A stretch of DNA of 64,000 nt from Orlajensenia sp001423545 (GTDB lineage Bacteria; Actinomycetota; Actinomycetes; Actinomycetales; Microbacteriaceae): assembly GCA_001423545.1 (NCBI GenBank), contig LMOK01000002.1:682001-746000 (forward strand), written 5' to 3'. Numbering within the stretch: the first letter of the stretch is position 1; each line of letters opens with the position of its first letter. Under the pieces are notes generated by a model. The model had not been told where the DNA came from, searched no databases, and saw nothing but the letters and a program-made list of their open reading frames with translations. Both the position numbers and the translations under genes were made by a program. This document shows positions 42,488-51,216 of this stretch, one piece after another.

Positions 42488-43458
42488 GGATCGCACGATG
42501 GGTGCAGCAGGGTGTCATCTCCGACGGATTCGTGGTCGATGACCGCGTCGTCGCGTTCCCCGACGGCGTGACCGTGTCCGACGTGCTCGCGGGTGGACTG
42601 GCCGCTGCGCTCGAGCTCGGGGCATCCGCTCACGCCGTCGACGGCATCCCGCTCACCGATGTCTCGCTCCTGGCCCCGCTGGTGCCGGCGAGCATCCGCG
42701 ACTTCGTGGCCTTCGAGGAGCACGTGGAAGGCGTCACCGCCTCGATCGACGGCGTCAGCGAGGTGGTGCCGGAGTGGTCCGAGTACCCGACGTTCTACTT
42801 CACCAACCCGCACACCGTGCTCGCCACGGACGACGTGGTCAGCCCGCCCGTCACCGAGCGTCTCGACTTCGAGCTCGAGGTCGGCGCCGTGATCGGCGGG
42901 GTGCCCGGCAGGGTCGGCGTGAATCTCACGGCTGCGGATGCCGCGGAGCACATCTTCGGCTACCTCGTCTTCAACGATTGGTCGGCCCGAGACGTGCAGG
43001 GCCGGGAGATGAAGGTGCGTCTCGGCCCCTGCAAGGGCAAGGACTTCGGAACCACCCTCGGTCCCTGGATCGTGACGGCCGACGAGTTCGCCTCCCTGCA
43101 CGATGACGAGGGCTTCCTTCCTCTCGGCATGGACGTGGCCGTCAACGGCGAGCCGGTCGGGAGAGACCTGCTCTCGAACATGGGCTGGCCGTTCGCCGAA
43201 CTGGTCGCGTACGCCTCCCGCAACAGCCGCGTCGTGCCCGGCGATGTCCTCGGCTCGGGCACGGCAGGGAACGGCGGATGCCTCGCCGAGCTGTGGGGCA
43301 GACGCGGCGAGCTCTCGCCTCCTCCACTCTCGACGGGCGACGAAGTCGTCATGCGCGTCGAGGGCATCGGCGAGATCCGGAACGTCGTGGGGGCGGCCGT
43401 ATCCGTGCCCCCGATCCCCCCAGCCAGAATGCGGCCCCGCTTGCGCGAGCGAGCGTGA
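42484..43458 (+). CDS. Fumarylacetoacetate hydrolase family protein (2)
   Basis: This 324-residue FAH enzyme differs clearly from the one at 38176. It has IRDFVAFEEHVEG near the N-terminus, the acidic metal motif DFELEVGAVIGG, VFNDWSARDVQGREM, and the FAH motif LLSNMGWPFAELVAYASRNS. The pattern is closer to true fumarylacetoacetases or fumarylpyruvate hydrolases. Two different FAH enzymes in one operon suggest two successive C-C bond steps. It follows the amidohydrolase gene with a 4-base overlap. Confidence 0.88.
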   Translation: MRIARWVQQGVISDGFVVDDRVVAFPDGVTVSDVLAGGLAAALELGASAHAVDGIPLTDVSLLAPLVPASIRDFVAFEEHVEGVTASIDGVSEVVPEWSEYPTFYFTNPHTVLATDDVVSPPVTERLDFELEVGAVIGGVPGRVGVNLTAADAAEHIFGYLVFNDWSARDVQGREMKVRLGPCKGKDFGTTLGPWIVTADEFASLHDDEGFLPLGMDVAVNGEPVGRDLLSNMGWPFAELVAYASRNSRVVPGDVLGSGTAGNGGCLAELWGRRGELSPPPLSTGDEVVMRVEGIGEIRNVVGAAVSVPPIPPARMRPRLRERA

Positions 43459-43525
43459 TCCAGACCCCGATCGGCACCCCGTCCGGTCGGCCCCTGCACC
43501 ATCCATCACGATTCCAGGAGATTCA

Positions 43526-44767
43526 ATGACGAACTCATCCATCGGGCGCCCCGCCGCCGTCAGGCACGCTGGCGTCTGGCAGGCGGTACTCCTCCTCGCC
43601 GGCAGCTGCATGCCCGTGCTCGGCGCGGTGCTGCTCACGCCCATCCTCCCTCAGCTCTCCGAGGTCTTCGGAGCCGAGCCCGGGGCGGCGATCCTCGTTC
43701 CGATGATCGTCGCGATACCGGCTCTCATGATCGCCATCTTCGCGCCGTTCGCCGGCCAGATCGTCGATCGACTCGGGCGGAAGAAACTGCTCATCGTCGC
43801 AATGATCGCGTATGCGTTCGTCGGCACGGCCCCGGCCTACCTCGAGTCGCTCAACCTCATCCTCGCCACGCGAGTCGGCGTCGGCATCACCGAAGCCGCG
43901 ATCATGACGGCCTGCACCACGTTGATCGTCGACTACTTCCATGAGGAGAAGCGACGCAACAAGTACCTCGGGCTGCAGACCGTCGTCACGACGCTCGCCG
44001 CGACGGTGTTCATCGTCCTGGGTGGCGCGCTCGGCGTCGGCGGGTGGCACACGCCGTTCTGGATCTACGCCCTGAGCCTCGTGATCGCGATCCCGATGAT
44101 CTTCGGCCTCTGGGAGCCGAGCCGCGCGGACACGACCGACGCCCATGCTGCGGCGGCCAAGGTTCCCGTGCCGTGGCGTCGGCTCCGTCTGCCGCTCGTG
44201 GTCGCGCTGTTCGGCGGGTTCTCCTTCTACGTCATGCTGATCGAGACGAGCTACCTCCTGGTGGCGAACGGCGTCGACGCGTCGAACACCGCGATCATCG
44301 GAGCGGTGGCCGCCGGGGCGTCCCTGGTGACCGCGGCCGGTGCGTTGACCTTCCCGAAGCTGGCCGTGCGCGGGCCGAGGTTCCTGCTTCCCCTCGCCTT
44401 CGGTCTGCAGGCTGCGGGCATGCTGATCATCTGGATCATCGGCGGCGTGCCGGGGGTCGTGATCGGCGCTGTCGTCGCCGGATTCGGTTCGGGCCTGCTG
44501 CTGCCCTCCATGCTGACGTGGGCGCTGTCCACGATCCGGTTCGAGGAGCGAGGGCGTTCGACCGGCTGGTGGCAGTCCGCGTTCTTCCTCGGTCAGTTCC
44601 TGACGCCGATCCTGATCGGCGTGATCGTCGCGGCGGTCGGTGGACTGCCGATGGCCGTCGGCATCGTGGGAATCGCGTGTGCCGCGGTGGCGGTCGCCCT
44701 CGGCCTCGGGCTTCGGCGCGCGGCCGACGCGCCTGTCGAGCCGCAGCTCGTCTCCGCTCGCCAGTAG
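43526..44767 (+). CDS. MFS transporter of the catabolic operon
   Basis: This 413-residue permease has 12 predicted helices and the MFS motif GQIVDRLGRKKLL between helices 2 and 3. CAGGAG precedes ATG 43526. It closes the catabolic operon. It could import the aromatic substrate or export toxic intermediates; the drug-efflux-like second half (motif GSGLLLPSMLTWAL) leaves both options open. A strong hairpin follows between it and the convergent LysR gene. Confidence 0.88.
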   Translation: MTNSSIGRPAAVRHAGVWQAVLLLAGSCMPVLGAVLLTPILPQLSEVFGAEPGAAILVPMIVAIPALMIAIFAPFAGQIVDRLGRKKLLIVAMIAYAFVGTAPAYLESLNLILATRVGVGITEAAIMTACTTLIVDYFHEEKRRNKYLGLQTVVTTLAATVFIVLGGALGVGGWHTPFWIYALSLVIAIPMIFGLWEPSRADTTDAHAAAAKVPVPWRRLRLPLVVALFGGFSFYVMLIETSYLLVANGVDASNTAIIGAVAAGASLVTAAGALTFPKLAVRGPRFLLPLAFGLQAAGMLIIWIIGGVPGVVIGAVVAGFGSGLLLPSMLTWALSTIRFEERGRSTGWWQSAFFLGQFLTPILIGVIVAAVGGLPMAVGIVGIACAAVAVALGLGLRRAADAPVEPQLVSARQ

Positions 44768-44778
44768 GGCCAGGGCCC

Positions 44779-44808
44779 GACCGGGGCCGGGGCAACCCGG
44801 TCCCGGTC
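44779..44808. terminator. Bidirectional terminator between convergent genes
   Basis: GACCGGGGCCGGG (44779-44791) and CCCGGTCCCGGTC (44796-44808) form a 13-bp stem with one G-U pair and a GCAA tetraloop. It starts 11 bases after the MFS stop and reaches into the LysR stop codon. Confidence 0.75.
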
Positions 44809-45745
44809 AGCCCGGGCTCGAGGCGCTGTCGATCATGCCGCCGGCCTCGGCGAACAGGGCACGCATCCACTCGTGCTCGGGGTCGGTCCGATGGATCGGA
44901 TGCCACCACAGGGCGTTGGTGATCCGGGTGGCCTCGAACGGTGTCGCGAGCACCCGGATGCGCGGATTCTGCAGAGCGAACTCGGTGAGGTGCGCCTGGA
45001 TGAGTCCGAGTCGGCGGGTGCCCGCGATGAAGGAGGGCAGCGTCAGGAACCCCTCCACGACGCACTCGACGGTCGGCTCGATGCCCAACTGCTGCAGCTG
45101 ACGCGATGCCGAGGTGAAGGCCGACCGAGACTGGTACGTGAACACCCACGGTGAGGATGCGACATCCGCCATCGTGAGCGTCTCGCCGATCAGGTCGTTG
45201 TCGGCCGACGCTATGACCACCCAGCCGTCGGACGACACGTCCACGTACGGCAGATCGGTCAGGAAGCCGTGGGGGAGCAGCAGCCCGTCCGAGGAGCGGA
45301 GCGTTCCGACGGCGTCCTCGACGATCTTGGGGGTGTGCTGCATGAACCGGAACCGCACGTGTGGGGCGCGCTCGGCAGCGAGGTCGGCGACCACGCGGCC
45401 GACGGTCGCGAAACCGTAGTCCGAGCCGTAGACGGTGAACTCACGCGTCGATTCGCTCGGGTCCCACGCTGCCTGGCTGGCGAACACCCGCTGCGCCGCG
45501 TCGAGGGCGATGCCGGTCTGCTCGGCCAGCCGCGACGCCAGGGGTGTCAGCTGGTAGGAGTTGCCCTGTCGCGCGAGGATCTGGTCGTTGAAGTGCACGC
45601 GCAGTCGAGCCAGTGAGGCGCTGAGGGCCGGCTGGCTCAGGTTGAGGCGTTCCGCCGCTCGCGTGACGCTGCGTTCAGTGAGGAGCGCATCGAGAGAGAC
45701 GAGCAGGTTCAGGTCGAGCCTGGCGAGGCTGGTGGAGGTCGGCAC
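44807..45745 (-). CDS. LysR-family regulator, NodD/NahR type (1)
   Basis: This 312-residue regulator has the N-terminal winged HTH (LDLNLLVSLDALLTERSVTR, AAERLNLSQPALSASLARLR) and a type-2 periplasmic sensor domain. The LDLNLLV start and the C-terminal WWHPIHRTDPEHEWMR resemble NodD/NahR/LinR regulators, which answer to aromatic or flavonoid inducers. It is convergent with the catabolic operon and may activate the promoters at 37915-38175 or those at 46706-46819. Inducer unknown. Confidence 0.88.
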   Translation of the reverse strand: MPTSTSLARLDLNLLVSLDALLTERSVTRAAERLNLSQPALSASLARLRVHFNDQILARQGNSYQLTPLASRLAEQTGIALDAAQRVFASQAAWDPSESTREFTVYGSDYGFATVGRVVADLAAERAPHVRFRFMQHTPKIVEDAVGTLRSSDGLLLPHGFLTDLPYVDVSSDGWVVIASADNDLIGETLTMADVASSPWVFTYQSRSAFTSASRQLQQLGIEPTVECVVEGFLTLPSFIAGTRRLGLIQAHLTEFALQNPRIRVLATPFEATRITNALWWHPIHRTDPEHEWMRALFAEAGGMIDSASSPG

Positions 45746-45841
45746 GTCGTCGTGTCCTTCGCGGTCGGGGTCGACGCGGCATCAGCGACGTCTATGTCTA
45801 CCGCTTACTTTATAGCGTCGATCGATGCCTGGACTGCCGTG

Positions 45842-46705
45842 CTACCGGCGAATCGGGCGATCCCGTGAGAGGAACTCCATCGACTGGTCCGACGAGTGCA
45901 CCAGTGCCCGGTACCGGCCACCGGGACTCGCGTCGGGGTCGCCGGCGGGAAGCGCGGCCGCGCGCAGAGCCGTGGTCGTCCGCTGGGCAGCGGTGCGCAG
46001 AGTCTGGACGATGTGCAGCCACGGCTGACCGTCGTTCGGCACGACGGCCCCGATCGCGGCCACGGTCTCACCGGCGGCTCCGATGACGGGAACCGCGACA
46101 CCTCGGGCGCTGGGATGGATGTGCCCGTCGGTGACGGCGTAGCCCTGCCGTCGAACGTCGGCGAGCGCGGCTCGCAATGCGCGCGGCTCGTGGATGGTCG
46201 CCTCGGTGTACGACGGCAGTGCGACGGCGAGGAAGTCCGCGAGCGCATCGGGTGCGGAGTCCGCCAGCAGCACCAGCCCTGTCGCGGATGCGTGCAGGGG
46301 CAGGCGCCCGCCGATGATCGTCGACGAGACGACGGCGTCCTGCATCGACAGGCGCTCCAGGAAGAGGACGTCCCGTCCGTCGGCGATGCCGAGTTGCACA
46401 TGCTGCCGGATGACCGCATGCGCCTCATGAAGGTAGGGCGATGCCGTCTCGCGCAGGCCGATGGCGCCGGGGGTGCGGCAGGCGAGCTCCCAGAGCCGAA
46501 CGCCGAGCCGATAGGTCTTGTCGTCCATCCTCTCCGTGAGGCCGGTCTCCGTGAGCTCGGCCATCAGGCGGTGCGTCGTGGACAGCGGAAGCCCACTCCG
46601 ACGCGAGAGCTCGGAGATCGTGAGGAACGGCTGGATGGTCGAGAACGAGTCGAGCAGCAGGATCTGCCTGCTGAGTGCCGATCGTCCTGCAGATGCCTTC
46701 GCCAT
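45842..46705 (-). CDS. IclR-family regulator
   Basis: The 287-residue regulator has an N-terminal winged HTH (FLTISELSRRSGLPLSTTHR, about residues 27-46) and a GAF-like IclR effector domain (about 85-265). IclR proteins in aromatic clusters act as repressors or activators responding to pathway intermediates. It is divergent from the reductase-P450 pair, so that pair is the first candidate target. A TTTC-aacg-GAAA element lies 31 bases upstream of its start. Confidence 0.88.
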   Translation of the reverse strand: MAKASAGRSALSRQILLLDSFSTIQPFLTISELSRRSGLPLSTTHRLMAELTETGLTERMDDKTYRLGVRLWELACRTPGAIGLRETASPYLHEAHAVIRQHVQLGIADGRDVLFLERLSMQDAVVSSTIIGGRLPLHASATGLVLLADSAPDALADFLAVALPSYTEATIHEPRALRAALADVRRQGYAVTDGHIHPSARGVAVPVIGAAGETVAAIGAVVPNDGQPWLHIVQTLRTAAQRTTTALRAAALPAGDPDASPGGRYRALVHSSDQSMEFLSRDRPIRR

Positions 46706-46735
46706 CGATCCTCCCCACGGATGCTAACACCTTCC

Positions 46736-46747
46736 TTTCAACGGAAA
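46736..46747. promoter_or_regulatory. Candidate IclR-type operator
   Basis: TTTCAACGGAAA has 4-base inverted arms and lies in the 114-base gap between the divergent IclR and reductase genes. The symmetry is short, so the call is tentative. Confidence 0.3.
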
Positions 46748-46819
46748 AGCACACCCACGCGTGCAGAGCAGGCCATAACGTGACGGCACTCGTCGTCAAC
46801 GCTGACACCAGGAGACTGC

Positions 46820-47803
46820 ATGGATTCCCCGACCCGCTCCGCACCCGATGCCCTCGAGCGACCGGATTCCCGCAGTCTCGTCGTGGTCGAGAAGACCCTC
46901 GTCGCGGCATCCGTCGTGTCGATCAGACTCCGTCGATTCGACGGCGGACGTCTGCCGGATTGGACGCCCGGCGCGCACATCGACCTCATCCTGCCGAACG
47001 GCGTCACCCGGCAGTACTCCCTCTGCGGGGATCCTGCCGACAGCGGCGAATACCGGATCGCCGTGCTGCGTGAGCCAGCGGGGCGCGGCGGATCCCGGTT
47101 CATCCATGATCTGCTCGCGGTCGGCGATCGAGTCGGTCTCGGGGGGCCGCGAAACAACTTCACCCTCGTCCCGTCGACGTCGTACACCTTCATCGCCGGT
47201 GGCATCGGAATCACCCCGATCCTCCCCATGCTGCACGCAGCCGAGGCCCTGGGTTCTCGATGGAGGCTCCTCTATCTCGGGCGGGACCTCAGCACCATGG
47301 CCCTGCTCGATGAGCTCACCGTGGGCAGCGGAGACATCACCCTGCACCCGGCATCCGAACGCGGACGAATCCCGCTTGCGGAGTGGATCGGGTCGTACGA
47401 CGAGGCGAGGAAGGTCTACGCCTGTGGCCCGGCCCGCCTTCTGGAATCCGTCGCCGACGCCACCCGGACGTGGAGGCCCGGGTGGGTGCGCAGCGAGCGG
47501 TTCACGGCGCGCACGGTCGACGAGCCGCTGCGCGCCACCCCGTTCCAGGTGCAGGTCTTCGGAACCGACATCACGGTCGGCGTCGGCCCCGGCACCTCCG
47601 TCGCGGCAGCCCTGCGCGGCGCCGGGATCGACATCCTCACGTCATGCGCGCGAGGGGTGTGCGGCACCTGTGAGACCACCGTGGTGAGCGGCGAGCCGGA
47701 TCACCGGGACTCCATCCTCAGCGACGCGGAGCAGGCGGCCGGTGACTGCTTCTTCCCCTGCGTCAGCCGGTCGCGCAGCGACCGCATCGTCATCGCCGTC
47801 TGA
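46820..47803 (+). CDS. PDR/VanB-type ferredoxin reductase (P450 redox partner)
   Basis: This 327-residue iron-sulfur flavoprotein passes electrons from NAD(P)H to an oxygenase. The order is FMN/FAD-binding barrel (about 15-110, RQYSLCGDPAD), nucleotide-binding domain (about 115-225, FIAGGIGITPILPM) and a C-terminal plant-type [2Fe-2S] domain with cysteines in SCARGVCGTCET and CFFPC. This is the layout of phthalate dioxygenase reductase and VanB. It is 27 bases upstream of a P450 gene, so it is most likely the single-protein redox partner for it, an unusual pairing. Confidence 0.9.
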   Translation: MDSPTRSAPDALERPDSRSLVVVEKTLVAASVVSIRLRRFDGGRLPDWTPGAHIDLILPNGVTRQYSLCGDPADSGEYRIAVLREPAGRGGSRFIHDLLAVGDRVGLGGPRNNFTLVPSTSYTFIAGGIGITPILPMLHAAEALGSRWRLLYLGRDLSTMALLDELTVGSGDITLHPASERGRIPLAEWIGSYDEARKVYACGPARLLESVADATRTWRPGWVRSERFTARTVDEPLRATPFQVQVFGTDITVGVGPGTSVAAALRGAGIDILTSCARGVCGTCETTVVSGEPDHRDSILSDAEQAAGDCFFPCVSRSRSDRIVIAV

Positions 47804-47830
47804 CCACGTTCACTTCAGAGAAGGACCACC

Positions 47831-49036
47831 ATGACCATCCTTGACGCGCACACCGTGACCGAGAGCGCCGATGACCCCTTCAGCGCCGAGATCCTCGAGA
47901 ACCCGCTTCCCTTCCAGGAGCGGCTCCGCGAGGCAGGCAGCGTCGTCCGGCTGCAGCGATACGGGGTCTACGCCATGGGCAGGTACGACACCGTTCGTTC
48001 CGCCCTGCTGGACTGGCAGGACTTCCAGTCCGCCGCCGGGGTCGGTATGACCGACTTCACGCGTGAGAAGCCCTGGCGACCGCCGAGCCTGCTCCTCGAA
48101 GCGGACCCGCCGCATCACGACGCTCCGCGCGAGGTGCTCGCGAAGATCCTGAGCCCCCGGTCGATCCGGGAGCTGGAACCCGTGTGGGCGGATGACGCGG
48201 AACGTCTGGTCGATCAGCTGATCGAGGGTCCGCTCGAGTTCGACGCGGTCACGCACCTGGCGGAGGCCTTCCCGCTGCGCGTCTTCCCCGACGCGGTGGG
48301 CCTGCCCGGCTCGGATCGCGACCATCTGCTCCCGTACGGCGACCACCTGTTCAACACCTTCGGCCCCGAGAACTTCTTGGTCCAGCAGGGTGCGCCGCGC
48401 GCTCCAGAACTCTCGGCCTGGGTGAACGCCCAGTGCTCTCGGGAATCGCTGGCCGCAACGGGGTTCGGTGCCGACATCTGGGCGGCGGCGGACCGGGGCG
48501 ACATCACGCCCGAGCAGGCGCCGTTGATCGTCCGATCCCTGCTCTCCGCAGGCGTGGACACCACGGTCCATGCGATCGGCGCGGTGCTGCACGCCTTCGC
48601 AACCCACCCCGATCAGTGGGAGGCACTGCGGGAGGACCCGCGATCAGCACGCCGAGCCTTCGATGAGGCGATCCGCCTCGAGTCGCCCGTGCAGACCTTC
48701 TTCCGCACCACGACCCGGGATGTGACCCTCCACGGCACCACCATTCCCGAAGGGCACAAGATCCTCATGTTCCTCGGAGCGGCCAATCGCGATCCACGGC
48801 GGTGGGAGCGCCCGGACGCCTTCGACCTGTCACGGGACCCCTCAGGTCACGTCGGCTTCGGAATGGGCATCCACCAGTGCGTCGGCCAGCATGTGGCTCG
48901 CCTCGAGGCAGCCACTCTCGTCACGGCGCTCGCGCGGCGGGTGAAGACGATCGAGCTCGCCGGTCGGCCGGCCCGTCACCTCAACAACACCCTCCGGGCG
49001 TGGGAGAGCATGCCGGTGCGCATCACGCTCGACTGA
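47831..49036 (+). CDS. Cytochrome P450, CYP199-like (para-substituted benzoate demethylase type)
   Basis: This 401-residue soluble P450 shows ExxR (Glu279-Arg282), the acid-alcohol pair DTT (243-245) and the heme cysteine Cys350 in GFGMGIHQCVGQ. From memory it is strikingly close to CYP199A enzymes of Rhodopseudomonas, which O-demethylate 4-methoxybenzoate. KPWRPPSLLLEADPPHH (from residue 80) and VRSLLSAGVDTTV (from 234) retain the Arg/Ser residues that hold the substrate carboxylate there (here Arg83, Ser86, Arg235, Ser236). It follows the VanB-type reductase by 27 bases. Confidence 0.9.
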   Translation: MTILDAHTVTESADDPFSAEILENPLPFQERLREAGSVVRLQRYGVYAMGRYDTVRSALLDWQDFQSAAGVGMTDFTREKPWRPPSLLLEADPPHHDAPREVLAKILSPRSIRELEPVWADDAERLVDQLIEGPLEFDAVTHLAEAFPLRVFPDAVGLPGSDRDHLLPYGDHLFNTFGPENFLVQQGAPRAPELSAWVNAQCSRESLAATGFGADIWAAADRGDITPEQAPLIVRSLLSAGVDTTVHAIGAVLHAFATHPDQWEALREDPRSARRAFDEAIRLESPVQTFFRTTTRDVTLHGTTIPEGHKILMFLGAANRDPRRWERPDAFDLSRDPSGHVGFGMGIHQCVGQHVARLEAATLVTALARRVKTIELAGRPARHLNNTLRAWESMPVRITLD

Positions 49037-49047
49037 CATCGCTGGCG

Positions 49048-49959
49048 TCAGCGGCGCATCCCCGGCACGGTCACCTGGTTCATCTGCGCTCTCAGCCAGA
49101 CATGGCCGGGATCGTCGTCGAAGGCTGCGTTCCACCAGAACGCGTTGCGCAGGTCGGGCACCTCGATGGGTGGGTCGAGGACGACGACGGGCCGTGTCTC
49201 GGCGAGACGACGAGCCAGGGCCTCGGGAGCGAAGGCGATCCGGTTCGTGTCGACGACGAGGTCGGCGAGGGTCAGGAAGTTCCGGCTCACCACTTGGATG
49301 TGCGGGTAGATGCCGATCGTGTGCAGTTCCCGGATGGCGAGGGTGATCGCTGTTCTGCCGTTGAAGGTGACCACCCACGGCAGTCTGCCCAGTGCCTCCT
49401 CCGAGAGTGTGTCGCCCTCGTGGCGCGAGGCGTCCGCGATGCAGACCCACCGATCCAGGAAGAGCTCCTGGTGGGCAGCGCCCTTGATGTAGCCGTGGGG
49501 CACGATCAGGCCGTCCACATCCCGAAGGGATTCGGGGGCGTTGTCGACGACCGAATCCTCCATCTGCTCGAAGACGAGTTGGACCGACGGTGCGTACTTC
49601 GCGATGCGGCGGGAGAGGGCGGCTCCGAAGACGCTGGCCGCGTAGTCAGAGCAGATGATTCGGAACTCCCGCTGACTCGAAGCCGGGTCGAAATCCGACT
49701 GCGAACCGAATACTCGAGTCACGGATGCCGCGGCGGCCTGGATCTCAGAGCTCAGGTGCACCGCCAGCGGGCTCAGGACGTACGAGTTGCCCGAGCGCAC
49801 CAGGAGGTCATCGTTGAAATGCCGGCGAAGGCGACTCAGCGACTGCGACAGGGCCGGCTGACTCATGTGGATGCGCTCGGCAGCGCGGCTGACGCTCCTC
49901 TCCTCGAGCAGCGCCTGCAGCGGTACGAGAAGGTTCAGGTCGACGTTGGCCAGCTCCAT
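49048..49959 (-). CDS. LysR-family regulator, NodD/NahR type (2)
   Basis: The 303-residue regulator has the same build as the LysR at 44807: VDLNLLVPLQALLEERSVSR, HTH AERIHMSQPALSQSLSRLRR, and the C-terminal AFWWNAAFDDDPGHVWLRAQ. It therefore also belongs to the NodD/NahR/LinR group that senses aromatic inducers. Its 3' end is 12 bases from the convergent P450 gene, and its start is 6 bases from the LacI stop, so it may be co-transcribed with the sugar repressor, linking control of the two blocks. Confidence 0.88.
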   Translation of the reverse strand: MELANVDLNLLVPLQALLEERSVSRAAERIHMSQPALSQSLSRLRRHFNDDLLVRSGNSYVLSPLAVHLSSEIQAAAASVTRVFGSQSDFDPASSQREFRIICSDYAASVFGAALSRRIAKYAPSVQLVFEQMEDSVVDNAPESLRDVDGLIVPHGYIKGAAHQELFLDRWVCIADASRHEGDTLSEEALGRLPWVVTFNGRTAITLAIRELHTIGIYPHIQVVSRNFLTLADLVVDTNRIAFAPEALARRLAETRPVVVLDPPIEVPDLRNAFWWNAAFDDDPGHVWLRAQMNQVTVPGMRR

Positions 49960-49964
49960 GCTGC

Positions 49965-51035
49965 CTACCGTACGCCCGGGCGTGCACCCGTGCTCTCTCG
50001 CACGATGAGGGTGGGTTCGAGCTCGATCTGCTCGTGCCGGTGGGCGTGAGGCTCGGCGACCTCGCGGAGGAGCAGCTGCGCTCCCCGATAGCCGAGTTCG
50101 TCCCCTGGCTGACCGATGGTGGTGATCGGGATCGGGCTGTCCCATGCTGCCTGGTTGTTGTCGTAGCCGACGATGCCGACAGAGGACGGGACGCTGACGT
50201 CGTTCGCCGCGAAGGCCTGGGCGATTCCGGCTGCGAGCAGGTCGGATGCCGCGAAGATGCCGTCGACGCGACCGGCGGTGACCTCGTCGATGAGCTTGAG
50301 ACCGACCGCCCACCCGTCGGACCGGTTGACGCCGACCGGGTCGATCTCGACGACCGGCGCCAGGCCGTGTTCCGCCAGGGCTCGATGGAAGCCGAGTCGT
50401 CGTTCGGTGACGGGCTGCAATCCGCTGGGACCGCCGATGAACGCCAGGCGGCGGCGGCCGGTCTCGATGAGATGCTCAGCGGCCATGGATCCGCCGACGT
50501 CGTTGCGGATGTGCGCACTGCAGAACGAGGCGGGATCTGCTGCGTAGTTCAGCAGCACCAAAGGACCGCCGGGGGAGCCTCGTCGCGCGATCGCTCGATA
50601 GTGCGACTCGTCGTTGAGCGTGAGCATGACGCCCGCGACGCGTCCTTCCGCGAACAGCCGGACATAGGTGCTCTCGCGGTCGAGGCGACCGTCGCTGTTC
50701 GCCAGAAGGAGGGTGAGCCCTGCTTCCTCGGCTGCGCGCTCGGCTCCGGAGGCGATCTCCACGAACAGCGAGTTGGAGAGATCGGAGAGAACCAGGCCGA
50801 ATGACGGAGTCCGCCCGACGGCCAGGGAGCGCGCAGGCCCGTTGGGTACGTAGTTGAGCATCTGGATCGCTCGCTGCACCCGGTCGAGTGTGACGTTCGT
50901 CACCCGTTCCGGATGATTCAGCACGTTCGACACCGTGCCCTGCGAGACGCCGGCGAGCGAAGCGACGTCGGAGATCGATGCGCTGGACGGAAGAGATGTT
51001 GCTCCACCTGCGGAGGACTGCACGGCAGAGGTCAT
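49965..51035 (-). CDS. LacI-family repressor of the rhamnoside/glucoside cluster
   Basis: The 356-residue repressor carries its HTH after an extra N-terminal tail (ISDVASLAGVSQGTVSNVLN, about residues 22-41), followed by the hinge and a sugar-sensing domain. It is divergent from the ABC importer operon; two perfect TGAAGCGCTTCA palindromes lie between the genes. Autoregulation and sugar-responsive control of the importer and glycosidases are therefore expected. The next gene downstream is a NodD/NahR-type LysR. Confidence 0.9.
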   Translation of the reverse strand: MTSAVQSSAGGATSLPSSASISDVASLAGVSQGTVSNVLNHPERVTNVTLDRVQRAIQMLNYVPNGPARSLAVGRTPSFGLVLSDLSNSLFVEIASGAERAAEEAGLTLLLANSDGRLDRESTYVRLFAEGRVAGVMLTLNDESHYRAIARRGSPGGPLVLLNYAADPASFCSAHIRNDVGGSMAAEHLIETGRRRLAFIGGPSGLQPVTERRLGFHRALAEHGLAPVVEIDPVGVNRSDGWAVGLKLIDEVTAGRVDGIFAASDLLAAGIAQAFAANDVSVPSSVGIVGYDNNQAAWDSPIPITTIGQPGDELGYRGAQLLLREVAEPHAHRHEQIELEPTLIVRESTGARPGVR

Positions 51036-51061
51036 GCAGCAAACCTACCCCGGTAGCAGCG

Positions 51062-51073
51062 TGAAGCGCTTCA
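51062..51073. promoter_or_regulatory. LacI operator 1 (repressor side)
   Basis: TGAAGCGCTTCA is a perfect 12-base palindrome 26 bases upstream of the LacI start, identical to the copy at 51175-51186. Confidence 0.8.
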
Positions 51074-51174
51074 AGAACGACCTATGCGTACAACGCATGA
51101 CCGGTATTACGGATGGCGATGGATGGCGGGCCAACGGCTGTTCCGGGTGCCCTCCTGCGCCCGTAGCATCACCT

Positions 51175-51186
51175 TGAAGCGCTTCA
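51175..51186. promoter_or_regulatory. LacI operator 2 (importer side)
   Basis: TGAAGCGCTTCA, extended to TTGAAGCGCTTCAA at 51174-51187, lies just after a TAGCAT -10-like element (51164-51169) and 30 bases before the binding-protein start. That is a classic position for repression. Centre-to-centre spacing to operator 1 is 113 bp, suitable for looping. Confidence 0.82.
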
Positions 51187-51216
51187 AACGAGGCCCTGCA
51201 TTCAAAGGAGAAAACA

